Positions 11,001-26,000 of a stretch of 64,000 nt of DNA are shown here, one piece after another. Both the position numbers and the translations under genes were made by a program. The stretch is taken from positions 19,743,037 through 19,807,036 of the forward strand of contig OZ038532.1 in the NCBI GenBank assembly GCA_964036665.1, in the 5' to 3' direction. The notes beneath the pieces are model-generated. The model was given only the letters and a program-made list of their open reading frames with translations. It was not told the DNA's origin and did no database searches. Position 1 is the stretch's first letter. Every line of letters begins with the position of its first letter. The stretch comes from Gordius sp. MW1. Lineage: Eukaryota > Nematomorpha > Gordioida > Gordea > Gordiidae.

Positions 11001-14000
11001 TTTATTTGAAAAATTGACAGTCAAAGTGGAGATTACAGAGAAACAAATATATGAAGGACTTATTGAGATGGTAACATTAAATGGGAGACCATTTACTTGT
11101 GTAGATGACAGTGGGTTTAGAAAGATTCTTAACCCTATTCTCAAGGGTATGAATAAAGAAATATGCATTATTACAAATATAATTCGGGAAAAGGTTATGG
11201 AGACTGCTTATAAAATCAGGGAAGGTATGAAAAATGAAATAAAGGGGAGACTTGTTTCTCTAAAGATTGATGCTGTAACAAGATTGGAAATACATATGCA
11301 CTGAAATAATTGGCATGTGAATTTAATTAGGTGCTAAAAATTAAGTTAACTATTCAATAATTTTTTGAAGGTAAAAATGTATTATTAGTATAATAAAATT
11401 TCTTGAACCCGAACCTGTACCCGAACCCGAACCCAATTCCTTAAACCGAACACGAACCCGAACCCGAACCCAATTCCTTAAACCGAACACGAACCCGAAC
11501 ACGAACCCGATTTTTTTTTGGGCGGGTTCAAACCCCTGATAAAAACTCGACACTTTTGCCATTTTTCCTTTGTTTTCTTCGGGTAGTCTAAAGGACTTTA
11601 TGATTCCCTAGTAATTATAGAAGGTGGTTTTGATTTACATAACAAACAAGAGTTAGATGTAAATTTTTAATTTTCATATAAAATTGGCGTCAAGGTTTTT
11701 AGCAAAGTTTAGCCACAATATTTCTTAATTTATATCATAACGCGCCTGGGTCACTTATATTTTAAATTTTACTGCTTGGCAAATAGCTTTGCAGAACATT
11801 ATATTTTTTATAAATAAAATATACAAATTTTGAGTGTCGTATGATAAATGCTTCTTAAAGCCCAGTACACCCCTAAAAACGCTCATTTCATTTATTTATG
11901 ATTATTGCCCTACCAAAAAATTTAAGCAAATTCATTTTTAGAAAACTGAACACAAGAAACTAGAAATGCCAGGTTTAATTTTGCGTTTTCCATTTTCACA
12001 GGTTTACCAAGTATCGTACCTCATAATAAAAGCTGCCACGTCACCCCGACCCGGTAATTGGATTTTGGAGAAATCATTGGACGGCCTCAACTACCGGCCC
12101 TGGCAATATTTTGCCCTGAGCGACTCTGAATGTCGGCGCGCCTACGGGCTGCCTTCTATAAATGCCGGTTTTTATGCCTTTACTCGAGACGACGAAGTTA
12201 TATGTACCACAGCATACTCGAATTTGATGCCGTTAGAGGACGGAGAAGTATACTATGTTTTTCTTTTCTGGACCTTTTTTTGGCCGTTTTTACAGAAAAG
12301 CTCGGCCCAAAAAACTGTGGTTTTCTAACGCTAGACCCATTAAAATGGTCTCGTTATAATATTTTTGAATGTACACAGACGTAGTGTTGTAAAAACGGCT
12401 GGTTTCGTTTAGTCGACCTTTGAATTTAGTCCACTAAAACCAAATGTCGACCAAACGAAACCCAGCAGTTTACAGTACCGGGGCAGTTTAATACTTCTAG
12501 CTAAGCATTAAAAATGTCTTTTGCGTTTTGATACCTGTCCCAAATCTAAAGTTAGTCCCTTAATTTTGGGCCAACTTTGAAAATTTTACTAAATTAAAGA
12601 AAATTTAGTATTTATGCTAAGAGTTTGTGATTTTTTAAACTCATGTTTGATTCGCTTTTTCGTGTTCAGATTCATACGTCACTGGTTAATGGTAGACCTG
12701 GAATTCGAGGACCGAGCAAATCCCTTATAGTAATACAAACTTGCTAGACTATATTGTAAAATATTTTATTTTTCCCCCTCTTATAGACAAAGTCTAATAT
12801 TTGCTAAAAATATATATCGTATGAATTTATATTTTAAGAAATGCAATCTTATACATCCTTCTCAATAAAAAAAATAAATTTTAAAATTCTTATAAAAATA
12901 GAAGTTATAATCGATAAAAGAAAGTAGTATGGCTTTTTCCGCAAAACACTTATAAATGTACAATTAATAACTACAAAAAAATTATTGTTTAGTTATCGTA
13001 ATAATAAATTTTGTTTGCGTTAAAATCTTGTAGGATTTCACATCAGCGCGTTACATAAGGCTTCGACTGCAAAGAATCCGCACTCTAAGTGCCGATTTAA
13101 TAACGCTGGGCAATAGAATTTATAAAGACGCCTTAACGCGGAGCTTTACCCAGAACCCGACTATTATAGGGGATAGCAAACCTGTTGTCGTCCCTTATCC
13201 ATCGGCTTATTCTTCCTTTAGCTTGGATCAAACCGTTAGTAGGAGAGTAAGTATCTACTAATGTGACTACATAAAGACTCTTAGCTGGGGGGGGGGCAAG
13301 GTGGGGCACATGTCCCCTCCAAACTTTTTAATTTAAATATATTTGATTAATTTTAATAAAATGGACCTCGAGTGGATGGCACTATACTCACTGGCTAAAT
13401 CGAAATATATTTGCATGTTTTTGCACGAAATTAAACGAGATCGATGATTCGGCTAGTGGGAAGCAAATTTAAAATTATTTTAAATAGAATAAATATGTTT
13501 GATACTTTATATTAAATGTTTAGCTCCCCTCCTCCCCATATATTAGGTTGAAGCCACGTACATAAATAAGTTTGATAAATATCGAATTAAAAAGAGATTT
13601 TATCCTATCCCACGAAACAATATTATTCAATTACTCAATTTATATAAATCAAAATTTACTACATTTCATCTTTATCCCAATCGACCATGTACTAGTGTTA
13701 ACGGCTCGGTTTTGTTTGGTCGACCTTTTGGTATTAGTCGACTAAAAATAAGGGTCGACCAAACAATACCCAGCCGTTTTTACATACCAAAGGGGCCGAG
13801 ACTTAGCTTTTATCCACAATATCAAAGTGAAAATTATGTTTAAAACTTTATCTTTACATTTGATACCTATAGTGGTAGCACATGAAAACGGCTGGCTAAA
13901 TGATGTTTTCTTTATTTTTAGTACTTCTACTCCATCAAAGATATTTCCATCGGAGGACAATGCATCTGTTACGGACACGCTAAATCATGCCCCATAGATC

Positions 14001-17000
14001 CTTCCACCCGAGTAAAAATTCGGATAATAGAAAGCAAGGGGCAACTGCCCCCCCCCCCCACCCTCTGATTTCAATTTTTTGAAATATTTAAAGCTTATAA
14101 AAAATTAGCATTTTGTCCCTCCCTAAACCATTATTGCCCCAGGTTAGGCGCCTACAATAATTAATTAAAAAAGCACATCGCATATTTCTATGTAGGGTAG
14201 GCTTGTTAAAATCATTTATCTCAGTTTTAAATTAGCAAACTACTAAAAAGTAATTGCATGCGGATTTGCCCTATAAAATGTAATTTCAATGCGCTTTAGC
14301 AATAACTAAAATTGTAAAAATGAACAAAATCTTAGCTTTTGTTTCTCCTAATTCCCCAAATAAACATATATAGAATCAAAAAATAATCCTTAATTTACAC
14401 ACTATTTTAAAATATTTATTGATATTTGTCATCGATACTTTTACTTCAGCTAATAGTAATTAAAATTACAGACGAAGAAGTGCAAGTGCGAACATAACAC
14501 GTGTGGGACATCTTGCGAGAGGTGTTGCCGAGGCTACTTTCAAAAGTTGTGGCAGCCTTCGACCATAGACGAAAAGTTTACTTGTCAACGTAATTCACTT
14601 TAACGTTTTAAAAAAATTTCCCCATAAATTCTATGCTTGGTTGGACTTACATTTTGTAATTTTTGTTTTTGGCTAGCTTAAATATGTGATTAGAAAGTGA
14701 ATATTCCATTAATTGCTATGCAATTTATGAGTTTGTGCTTGTTTGTACGTCCGTCCTGTCCTGTCCAACTTGTAATTTTTGTAATAATTAATGTGAAAAC
14801 TTATACGGGTTTTTAATGTCTGTGGATTATTATTCTTTCGAAATATACCAATGATTGAATTCCTTGTGTACGATAAAAATAGTTTATTTACTCACACCTA
14901 GAGCTCTGCACGGGCACTCCGATTTGACAAGCAGGGCTTAAACAAAAATTTAAAGAAATAAACTAGGGCCGGGCTCAGACAAAACAAAAAATAGAACCTC
15001 AGGCCAACGAATGGCAATTTAACAGGGTTTTATTCATACCACAAGGATTAATGTCCACCATATGGATTTTAAAAGCTTCCCAAACATAAATAAAGGGAAA
15101 AGCTCAAATTTTGGCTTTGGCTGGTAATGATTTAAAAATAAGAAAATTATGAATTTTTTAATAAACATAATTTTGTTAAACTTAGAAATCTAGACCGAGA
15201 AGCTCGCCCTCAACCGTTTGATAATAATTCTGTTTAATTTATTATTTTTCATTTTTGAAATTAATACACGCAGCTTGCAATTGTCACAATCATTCGCGGG
15301 ATTGTACTTACGATGCAAACGTGGAAAGAGCCAAGCAAAGTCTCGACCGAAACAACGAATACGACGGTGGGGGTGTTTGTTTGCACTGTCAAGTAAATAC
15401 TAAATTGGAGATAGTTTGGGGTCATATTGACCCCAAAATGTGTTTAAAATCTAATGTTAAATTGCTATAATAACTCTATAATAAATTAATAGTCATTTAA
15501 ACAATTTCTAATCTTTCAAGATTACATTTATCTTGCCTAGTGTTGTAAAACCGGCTGCGTTTTTTTTTGGGTCGACCTTAGATTTTAGTCGACTTAACAT
15601 AAACAGACCAATCGTTTTTGGTTCTGTTTTAGGCTTGGTCGAAATTTGAAAAGCAGAATAGAGTCGGCCATTAGTCTTAGTAGAACCAAAGGTGGCCCAA
15701 ACAAAACCCATCCGATTTTACTACACTCATCTCGCCCATTAATAAAATATATTATCAAAAGTTAAAATTCTTATCATAAATATTAAAACAAAAAATAATT
15801 CCTTTTGAAATATGTATGAAATAATAAAAAAAACAAAATTTTTATTAATATTTTGATATAATTTTTAATCTATGTTGGGCGACTTTATTTACACAGCACA
15901 ATACGGTGGGTATAAATTGCGAAAAATGTATGGATGGTTTTTACAACCCAAGGGGAATTTCTATGCGAAACCCCGATGCTTGTAGTGCTTGTGATTGTTC
16001 TGGCCCCGGAGTCGTATCTTCTATATGTCTCAAAGATATCAAAGATGGCCGAACAATTCAAGGGTCGGGCATGGTAAAAATTAATTTACATGAAGTTTTA
16101 TTTGTAAAAAAGATAGCATTTCTGCTTTTTTGGCTTTTATTTGATATTTATCAACAAAAAATACCTCCAAGAAATAATTCTGAACATGGGCATAGCCAAG
16201 GGGGGACAGGGAGGGGCGGCTGCCTTCCTCTAAATCCAAAAATTTGTTGAGATTTATTAAATTTGGCTAAAATTTAAAAAAAAATGATTATTTTGCCTCC
16301 CTAAATAATTATTGCCCCCCTCTAATTCCAATGTTGGCTACGCCCATGATTCTAGATTAAGTCGTTTGCTGTTATAAGTAGATATTTGGATGGCAAAGGG
16401 GTTGAAGAAAGCTTTCCTTTCCTGTCTAAGTTGGTCCAAAAATATTAATAACCATAAAAAGCAATCTTATTCCATTATCTAAATTAAACAACGAAAAGGA
16501 AATATGAAAATTTGTGGATTTTTAAATTTTGCGATAGGAGCCGGGCGATTGTTTTTGCAAGCATAACTTCGACGGTCCAAAATGCGAAAAATGTGCTCCG
16601 GGTTTTAGGAATTACCCAATTTGCGAACCCTGCCCATGCAATATCGCAGGGGTAGTAGATCCAAGCAATTGTGAAGGCAACCAATGTCACTGCAAAGTAA
16701 ATTTGATATATTTCTAGACATTATAAATCGGTTTTATAAAATGGATTACGCATGTTATATAAGTTTTTTTAATTTTTAGATGAATTCCAAAACCTTTAAA
16801 AACTCATAATATGACATAAATTTCAAAGGACTTAGAAAGAAAAATAATTTAAAATATGCTAAATAACGATAATAATACATGTTTTTAATGATTTATAAAA
16901 ATCGGATTTTTATTTATAAAATATTTAGAAACACGTAACTGGCAAGTATTGCGATCAATGCCAAAAAGGCTACTTCAACTTGAAAAAGGGGAACGCGGAG

Positions 17001-20000
17001 GGTTGTCATAAATGCTTTTGTTTTGGATTGAGTAACACGTGCACGGGATTTGAATGGTTTGTACACAAAGTAAGGATTTATATAAAATAATAACACAAAA
17101 ATGTTGTTTATATAATGTTTTTAAACTTTATACTTTTTAACTATAACTTGACTTTGATCTGTTTTAATAGGTAATATTTATGTATTGATAAATAATGTTA
17201 TTTACAATATCCTACTATTTAAAAAAACACGTCGCATTATTACTAATTAGTATGTAATAACATCATTAACATTTATTTTCCCATTAAAATCTATGTAGCC
17301 CACCAAATCTATTTTAAATCAACTTTTAAACTCTTATTAGTAAATTTTGTATAATCACAGAGCTGAAAATACTATTTAAAATTTTTATCATTCTATATCA
17401 CTGCAAAATATTATTGTCACCCCTATAGATTTCCACATTAAGAGGCTGGGCTCTAACAGACACGACGGGACAAATTTATTTTCCCGTCCCAGCCCTAGAG
17501 AAGGCTAACGGTAAAAGTAGCACTTTAAGCATCGCCTCGACCCAACTTCCACTAAGTGTTGGTCAATACTATTGGTCTGCTCCTCCTAATTTCCTCGGCC
17601 GAAGACTGCTTTACTCCAAAGGCTTAGCTCTGCACTACACGGTTAGATACTTGAACGGGCAAGGGACAAATGGGCAAAAGCCAGTTGGCAATTATTATTC
17701 TAATCCCGACATCGTTATCGAAGCAAGAAATGGACTTAGAATTGGGTACGGGAGAAAATATGTTAAACCTCGAGTTAAACACAGTGAAACGATCAAGGTG
17801 AAACACGAAAATTGGTTTTTACTAAGGAATCGTGCTTCCTCGGACAGCACTGATCCTACCCTCTGGATGCTAAATGGTTAATTTTATGCTGATACTGTCC
17901 AATATTGAATGGGTGCAGCCGAAAAGTTATAATCCATGGGCGTAGCCCAGGGGGGGGGGCAGGGAGGAGCGGCTGCTCCCCTCTTAATCCAAAAATTTGT
18001 TGAAATTTATTAAAATTATGGCTAACATTTGTAAAAATGATCACTTTGTATCATTATTGCCCCCCTCTAACCCAATGCTCGCCCATAGTTCTCATAAGGT
18101 TAATTTATCCAAAAAATTTTTTAGTTGATAATTTGGTTGACTTTCGCCCTAGGTCCTATTTGGTTTAATTATATAAATTGCTATTAAGGCCGGGTCGATG
18201 ATAAATTTGAAACATATCTGGCTATCTAATCGTAATTACACTTTAGTAATAACACTAGACTTATCAATATTTTGCATTTCGATCGTGGAATAGATTTGGA
18301 GAAACCGGTCTCCTTCCGAACCTTCATGAACGTATTGGCAGACGCCCAACGCCTATTAATTAGAGCTACCTTCCATTCCGATCAAAAAGTTGGATTTTTG
18401 GAATCATTTATCATGGAATATGCGGATCCTACAGCACCACAGCATAGTGACCCCCAAAAATTAGAGAAGACTAGCCCCGACACTAAGGCTACGCAAATAG
18501 CCTATTCAAACGTTACTATAAATGGTGGTGACGAGCTCAAGCTCATTCATAGGTCAGTTTTTGACTACTTTATTGATAATAAGCAATCTTTCGTTATAAT
18601 TAACCGTAAACTAAGTAACTTTAAAGCCAAAAATAATGCAATGAAGGATGTCTAATTCAAATAACAATGGTGATTTATAAATTTTAGACAAAGATAGGGT
18701 TGAATTTAAAATTAATTAATAAATTGCGGGTTGGTTAATATTTTGAAGCAGATAGTAATAGCCCCAAGTGAAATGTGAACATGGGCATGAAGGCACTTAG
18801 TCTAAGATGTTTTTAAACTTTAATATAATTATGGTCAACTTCGAAAAATTTATCTTTTTTCTCCCCTGCCTAATTCATTGTGGCTTCCCTCTAGTTCAGA
18901 TCCTGGCCCATATGAATAATTTTGAGTAGGTCGAAAGCAATTTATATTTATTAGTCTATATGCGAAAGCTAAATAAAAATATTTTACAGAAACATAAGTT
19001 TACAGCCATTATCATATATTTTTCCACAGCAATTATTAAAAAATTCCAAGCTAGATCAGACTGACGGACGGACAACAAAAACGAGTCCATAAATTGCATA
19101 TCAATTAATCCTACGACAGACATCATATTGTATAGGCATCTTTTTGAGTCAATTTTATTTTATAACCAACTTTATAAATTATTAATTGCTATACAATTTA
19201 TGGGCACGCTTTTGTTTGTCCGTCCGTCCTGTCCAACTTGTAATTTCTTAATAAGGAATCGAACTCTATTTTTTTATGCTTTTAGCGGCGGAGATGAATT
19301 TTATTACTTGATGCGGAAGCAGAGAGAATTGGATAGGGTAGCCCAAGGACTAACCCGAAAGCACGTGGTGGAAAGATGTGTGTGCCCTGGGCCGGGGTCG
19401 GGCTATAGCGGTTTATCTTGCGAATCTTGCTCACCCTCATTCCGTAGAATAAATAACGTCCGCTTCAATGGGACTTGTGGACGGTGTCACTGCAATAGCC
19501 ATTCGGAATTGTGCGACCCTTACACAGGCAAATGTTTGGTACGTTTTGATTAGTTTTTAATAGAATTTAATATGGATCATGATCAACTCTCTTCATGAAT
19601 CTCTTAGTTTCATATGGTATATTCAATTTTGATAAGATACAGCCTGACGCAAGTGGGAAATTCTGTGTAATGTTGACCAGTTGACTAAATGGCATTACCA
19701 AAATCTTGGTTTCTACGAGGTTTTTAGAAAATTTAAATTGTCTTTGGTTTATGGTTGTTTAAGAAAATAGTGTGTATCCCCACATGTTATTAATAGTGGA
19801 TGCATCTTACAAAAATAATTGTATTGCTCTAGGATGTAACCTAGAAAGAAAATTCAGAGCCCATCCCTGATATTTAAAAAACACACCTACAGAAAGCTTA
19901 GATAGAAACTATCTCTAAAATAAACAAATATTAACATCATTGATAGATTCTGTATAAGGCATTATATAGATTGAAGAATAATCTTGAAATGATACAAAAC

Positions 20001-23000
20001 TTAAGAAAATCAAATGTGTGGTAATTTTTAGATGTGTCAGCACCACACCCAAGGCCCAAATTGTGAGCGCTGTAAAGTGGGATTTTACGGAGATCCAACC
20101 TCGGAACGATCAGATGCCTGTAAAACTTGCGTCTGCCCCCTAGCCAAACCTCACCCAAGCCATATTGCGGAATGCGAGACTTCTATATACAGCGACTTCC
20201 AGTGCACAGTTTGCCCGCCCGGACACAGTGGGAAGAGATGCGAAATGTAATATGCAAAGAAATCATTTAAGACATATAAGCATATTAATATTGGAATAAC
20301 AATATAATTTTACTCCAAAGTTGAATTTAATATGATAATGGGGATTTTTAAAGAAATTTAGAAGTTTTCTTTGTATAACCTATCCATGCAAGTTAAGTCA
20401 CGAAGTATAATTAGTAGATTTCGCTAATTTTGAACCTCTAGCTCGAAGTCTATTTAACCAATTAAAGCCCTTCATTTTAAGTATATAAACATTAAACCAA
20501 TAGATGCTGTAAACGTAGATGATCTTATAATTCATTAAAAATTCCCCATTTTTTACCTTTAAACATAGGAAAGCAAGGTCCTAAACATACAATATTTGTA
20601 AATAAAATTCGGATATTTTCGAAAGCGGTTAAAATTTGACTCATCACTTAGTTACCCTTTTTAAGGTACCTTAATATAAAGCTCGTGTCATATTGACCCA
20701 TAAAATTGACAAAAGGAACCGTAAATAATTTGTTTTAGGATACCTTTTATTGGTTTATTTAAAAAGGCCTGCCCTCCCCACATTACTTTAGTGCCAATAA
20801 TTGTAAAATATTTCTAAATTTTAAACAAATTTTTTTCTAAATTTTAAACAAAATTTTCAACAGATGCTTAGACGGTTGGTACGGAGACCCCTTATCTACC
20901 GGTGAATTTTGTAAACCGTGCAATTGTCATGGAAACTCACAGGGGGTTTGTAACAGATTGACCGGACGCTGTAATTCTTGCAAGGCCAACACGGAAGGCG
21001 AGCACTGCGAGCTGTGCCAAGATGGATTTTACGGGTGGAAAGATGGTGGACAGGGGTGTACAGGTATTAGAAAACTCTTCCCACCTACTCATCATATACA
21101 TGTTTTTGTTGTAAAAACGGCTGGGTTTTATTTTTGGGGCGACCTTTGGTTTTAGTCCACTAAACATACACAGACCAATAATTTGAACAGGCTTTGACCC
21201 AAAAACATTTGGGCTATTTATGCCACTAAGAAAAACAGACCTAAAAACTTTGGTAGGTCGACCAAGTAAAAGCCAGCCGTTTTTACAACACTCCATGGGA
21301 TAGACGAATAGACTTAAGTGGGGTTCTCCAAATGTTTTGGCTGAAAAAAAGTTATTTGTGGGCATATAAAATGTTGGCTTGAAATATGAATTTAAGTAAA
21401 AGTTTTGTATAAAATGTTTATTGGCAACCTTATAAACTATGATATTTTTAGATCTTTTTAGAACTGAGAGATATAAGCTTTTATCCAGTTACAATAGCAG
21501 CATAGTATTTAGACTCAAGGTTCCAACGGTCAAGTTAAATTATGAAGAAGTTAGAGACAATAATGGCCTGTGTCTAGTGTTGTCAAAACGGCTCGGTTTT
21601 GTTTGGTCGGCCTTTGGTTTTAGTCGACTAAACATAAACGGACCAAAAATTTTTTGGTCTATTTTTCTTAGTCGACCACTAGGCTTGGTCGAAATTTAAG
21701 AAACAAACCGTAGTCGACCGTTAGGACTTAGTTAAACCAAAGATCAATCAAACAAAAACCAGCCGTTTTTACAGCTCTACTTGTGTCAGAGCAAGGTGAA
21801 TTTTATGTTGAAAAAACTTAATCCACAGTACTAGTATAAGCGCATATATATATATGTTAGTGTTGTAAAAAAGGCTGAGTTTTGTTTGGTCGACCTTGGT
21901 AACGGTCGACTCCGGTCTATTTTTCAAATTTCGACCAAGCCTAAAGGTCGACTAAGAAAAATAGACCAAAAAACCATTGGTCTCTTCATGTTTAGTCGAC
22001 TAAAACCAAGGGTCGACCAAACATACCCAACCCCTTTTTACCACACTAATATATGTATTTTCATTTCTTACAATTACATTTGGTTCAAAAAATGTAAATT
22101 TGGCATTGAATTTAGCATGTGACTGTAATATGTACGGATCAAAAGTGGGCGAATGTGACAAAGTGACGGGGAATTGTCAATGCAAAAACAAAAACGTCGG
22201 ACAAAAATGTGATGCTTGTATGGTAAATATATCTATGATTCTATACACCCAAAATATTGAGGGGTTTGAAAAATGGTTTACTTAGCATAGTTTTTATTTT
22301 AGGATTATATAAGGGATGATAGTTGTAGCCAGGGGTTCTAAATCCAAAAATTAGTTAAAATTTATTATAAAATTATAATTAAATTTTTTTTAAAGTTTAA
22401 ATTTTGGCCCTCCCTTTCTCACATTGCCCCCCTCTGATTTTAATTCTGGCTACGTCCATGTTCATTAGGAAATCCATAAAAAGACAAATTATAATTTAGA
22501 CAGCTTACAAAACCAATGAAAATTAAATAGATTTGTTAAAAAATGTTTAACAGGACTAAAGTAAAGCTCTTTGCCATTATAACAAATACAAATTCAATAT
22601 AAAAATATCTTATGGTTATGAACCCACAGGAATTTTTTTTGTTTACCAATGATTTTTTCACATTTTAGCCATAATTTGGTGGGTAATTTTCGGGTTTCAG
22701 GTATATATATCTCCAATTTTTACTTAAATGCGGCATATTAAAGCAAAAATAAGACCTATCAAGTAGTTAGAGTAATATTTATATAACGTTTGACACTCAC
22801 ACGTCGTAGCCCGGGTACGGCAATATAATGGAAGGCTGCGTAGAATGCAAATGCCATTCCATTGGATCATTTGATAGGGAATGCGATGCCAAGAGCGGAC
22901 AATGCGTTTGCAAACCCGGAGTCACTGGTCTGAGGTGTGGTCGTTGCTTGCCCGGTTACTATGGACTATCCGACAATGGATGCGATTGTAAGTCTATTTA

Positions 23001-26000
23001 TTTAAAACCGTTAGTGTTTAGATGAACATCTCTATGATATTTTGCATGGCATTGTTTATTAATTTTTATTGTTTAGATATATACGAATATAATATTACAC
23101 ATTAATACTTATAATACATTTGTTATATTTTTGATACTATGTTTTAATAACCGTAAGTGTTTACATCAACATCTATGTGATATTTTGCATTTTATTGATA
23201 TTATTTTTTTTTTTTAGCTAATATAGGTTTATTTTAAAATATACATGCTAAATATAATAAATTAATGAGCAGGCTGTTCTGATTGTGTACTTACTTATTT
23301 TTATAGATAATTGCGTTATTATTACTATCATTGCTTTACACCATAATTATTATTATAATATATGTATTAATGTTATTACTACCTTTTCTATTTATTGTAA
23401 ATGTAATTTTGTTGATTAGATTGCATGTGTCACGAACAAGGGTCAAATGGGACACACTGTCACGCAGTAACGGGTCAGTGTCAATGTTTGGGTCACGTTA
23501 AGGGTAGGAAATGCGACGAATGCGAGGTAATTGACTTGAATAAAAGCTACATATCGGCTTTCGAATATGTGCCCTGCTTTTTGCTTTAAATCTCATGAAG
23601 ATAAACTCATCTCGAAGGGTTGCTGAAATAGGAGTTTATTAATTATATTTTATTAAAACTCTTGATTTTTTTCGGATGGACCATATTGTTATTTTAATTA
23701 TTTTCTGATCATGCTGAAGTGTCCAGCAATAGTAAATAGAATATGTACGAATAATTGAAGATATAAACTAATTTATTAATGTAAACCTCAAATAAAATCC
23801 TAGGAATAGTTTTTTACGCCATCTTAGTGATGTCATTGTTGTTTGTTAAAACTCCTTAATCCTAGGCTGGCTTTTGGGGTATCCACATGGATGGAATGGG
23901 TTGTAGACCGTGCCGATGCAATCCCACCGGTTCCGAAACGACCCAATGTACATCGGATAGGGGCGAGTGTGCTTGCAAAATAGGAGTGGAGGGCGAGCAC
24001 TGTGATAAATGTGCGCCCGGTTACTACGGCCTAACCGCAAACATTAATGGGTCCGGGAGGTCTGTTGTTGATGGGCTGAGCGGTTGCTTGAAATGCGCTC
24101 CTTGCTCCAAATCTCAACACGTTTGCGATTCTCTAACCGGGGCATGCACTTGCCCGCTCAACACTATGGGGTCCGATTGTGAAAAATGTGCGCCTTATAC
24201 CTGGGGATACCACTCCGTCAAGGGTTGTAAAGTGAGTATTACTAAATTGATAGTACTTTAAAATACTTGATGGGTTTAAAGAAAATTTGTTGGTTTTTGA
24301 TAGCCTTTATGGTCTAAGCGGCTAGGCTCATAATAATTGTGCGCTTATGTGTAATTGTGACTTAGAATTTCAGGAAAGGATATGATGTTGCTAGAGTTGT
24401 TAAATTGCTAACTTTCTTCAAACTCCAGACGCGAGCACGCACACAGAGTTGCTTAATATGCGCGTTAGCACAATATGTGCTCGCTGTTCGGTACACTAGG
24501 CAGAACAGTAGCATATAAAAATGCTCGAAGGCCGAGCAGAAACTCGAGCAGATGGTAGCTGGAGTTGAAGAAAGTTAGCAATTTAACAACTCTAGATGTT
24601 GCTATCTCATAATATGATGTAACTTGAAAATCAACTATGGCATAATGATGAGCTCCACATAGAGCTAAAACGTAATCTGTCTGTTTATTATTTTCGAGTT
24701 ACATGCTAAAAAAAATTGGGATAAATTTGGCCAAATTAGTTTCTTATTAAAAATTGCACTAGGTGGCATTAAATTAGAGTTATGATTCGCGGTTACGACC
24801 CGTCCTAAATCGGTACCAATATTAACAGCCCTTAAAAGATTTGAAATGCTACCTGCGCACAGTATAACTTTGCACCTTTTGATCGATCTGTTAATTAATT
24901 TGAATAGATTTATAAGATGTTTTTAAACAGCATTTAACACATTTTAACAATGGAAAAAGATAGGGTTTATTCCAATATATCTTTAAATACACATTATCTA
25001 CCTAAATGAAGGTTAGTTAAATTTACACATGGCGAACATAGGCTTGTTATTGAGACAAGGTAGCCAAATAAAAAGCGATCTAAATTACAAATATCTCTAA
25101 TAAATTATATCCTCTTATTTACGTTCAGTCCTGCAACTGCAACCCAATCGGGAGTCAATTCCTGAATTGCAGTACGACTCACGGTTATTGTACGTGCCGA
25201 GCCGGTTACACTGGCAAACTATGCGATGCCTGTATCAGAGGCTACTTCGATTTCCCTCGATGTCGCAAATGCAGGTGTCACGGGCCAGGGACCAAGCCAG
25301 AAAGTTGTCACCAAATTGTCGCTAATCCCACTAATAGCACTGCCGGGCAAGGAGGACTAAATAGTTTTAGTGGATTTACTTTGCTAACAGGAGGGTTCGG
25401 GACTTCTCAAAACTTAGCTCTAGCTTCTGCTGGACCCATTTGCGACTGCGAAAATGATGGGAAATGTCATTGCAAAGTATGACATTGTAAAAACGTAGTA
25501 GCTAGACAATTTAAAAATAGCTACAACACCTAAAGCTTTAATGAATTAAAATCAATCAAACATTTTTTGAATCAATATTTAGGGTTGTTTATGGTTTCGA
25601 TTGCAGGCCAAATATAATACTTCTTTAGAGATCTAATCGCTTCGCTTTTCGATCTGCTTAAAAAGGCCATATTTATAACCCTACATACACTCTTCGACTT
25701 TAAGTATTGTTTTAGGAGTGTAGATAAGTTAGAGTTTTTGATTATTTAAATAATAATGCTCGTTTTTAATTTTACTCTGTATAGAAAGAATTTTAATTAT
25801 TGTAAAAAAAATATGATTTTTGAAATTGAGGTTATTATTAAAAGTCTCATTTAGAATGCAAGTAAGCACTCTATTTAGGCTATTATTAAAAATTGTATGC
25901 CTACTTAAATATTGAATTATTTCGAATCTTTTAGACTGAATAACTTGATTCCTATGCTTTAAAATAACCCGAGCCCCATTGATTTTGCCCCCTTGGGTCG

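Noticed and set aside
13742..13978. Minus-strand frame of 78 codons
   Set aside because: It overlaps a family-B MITE and laminin exon 7 on the opposite strand.
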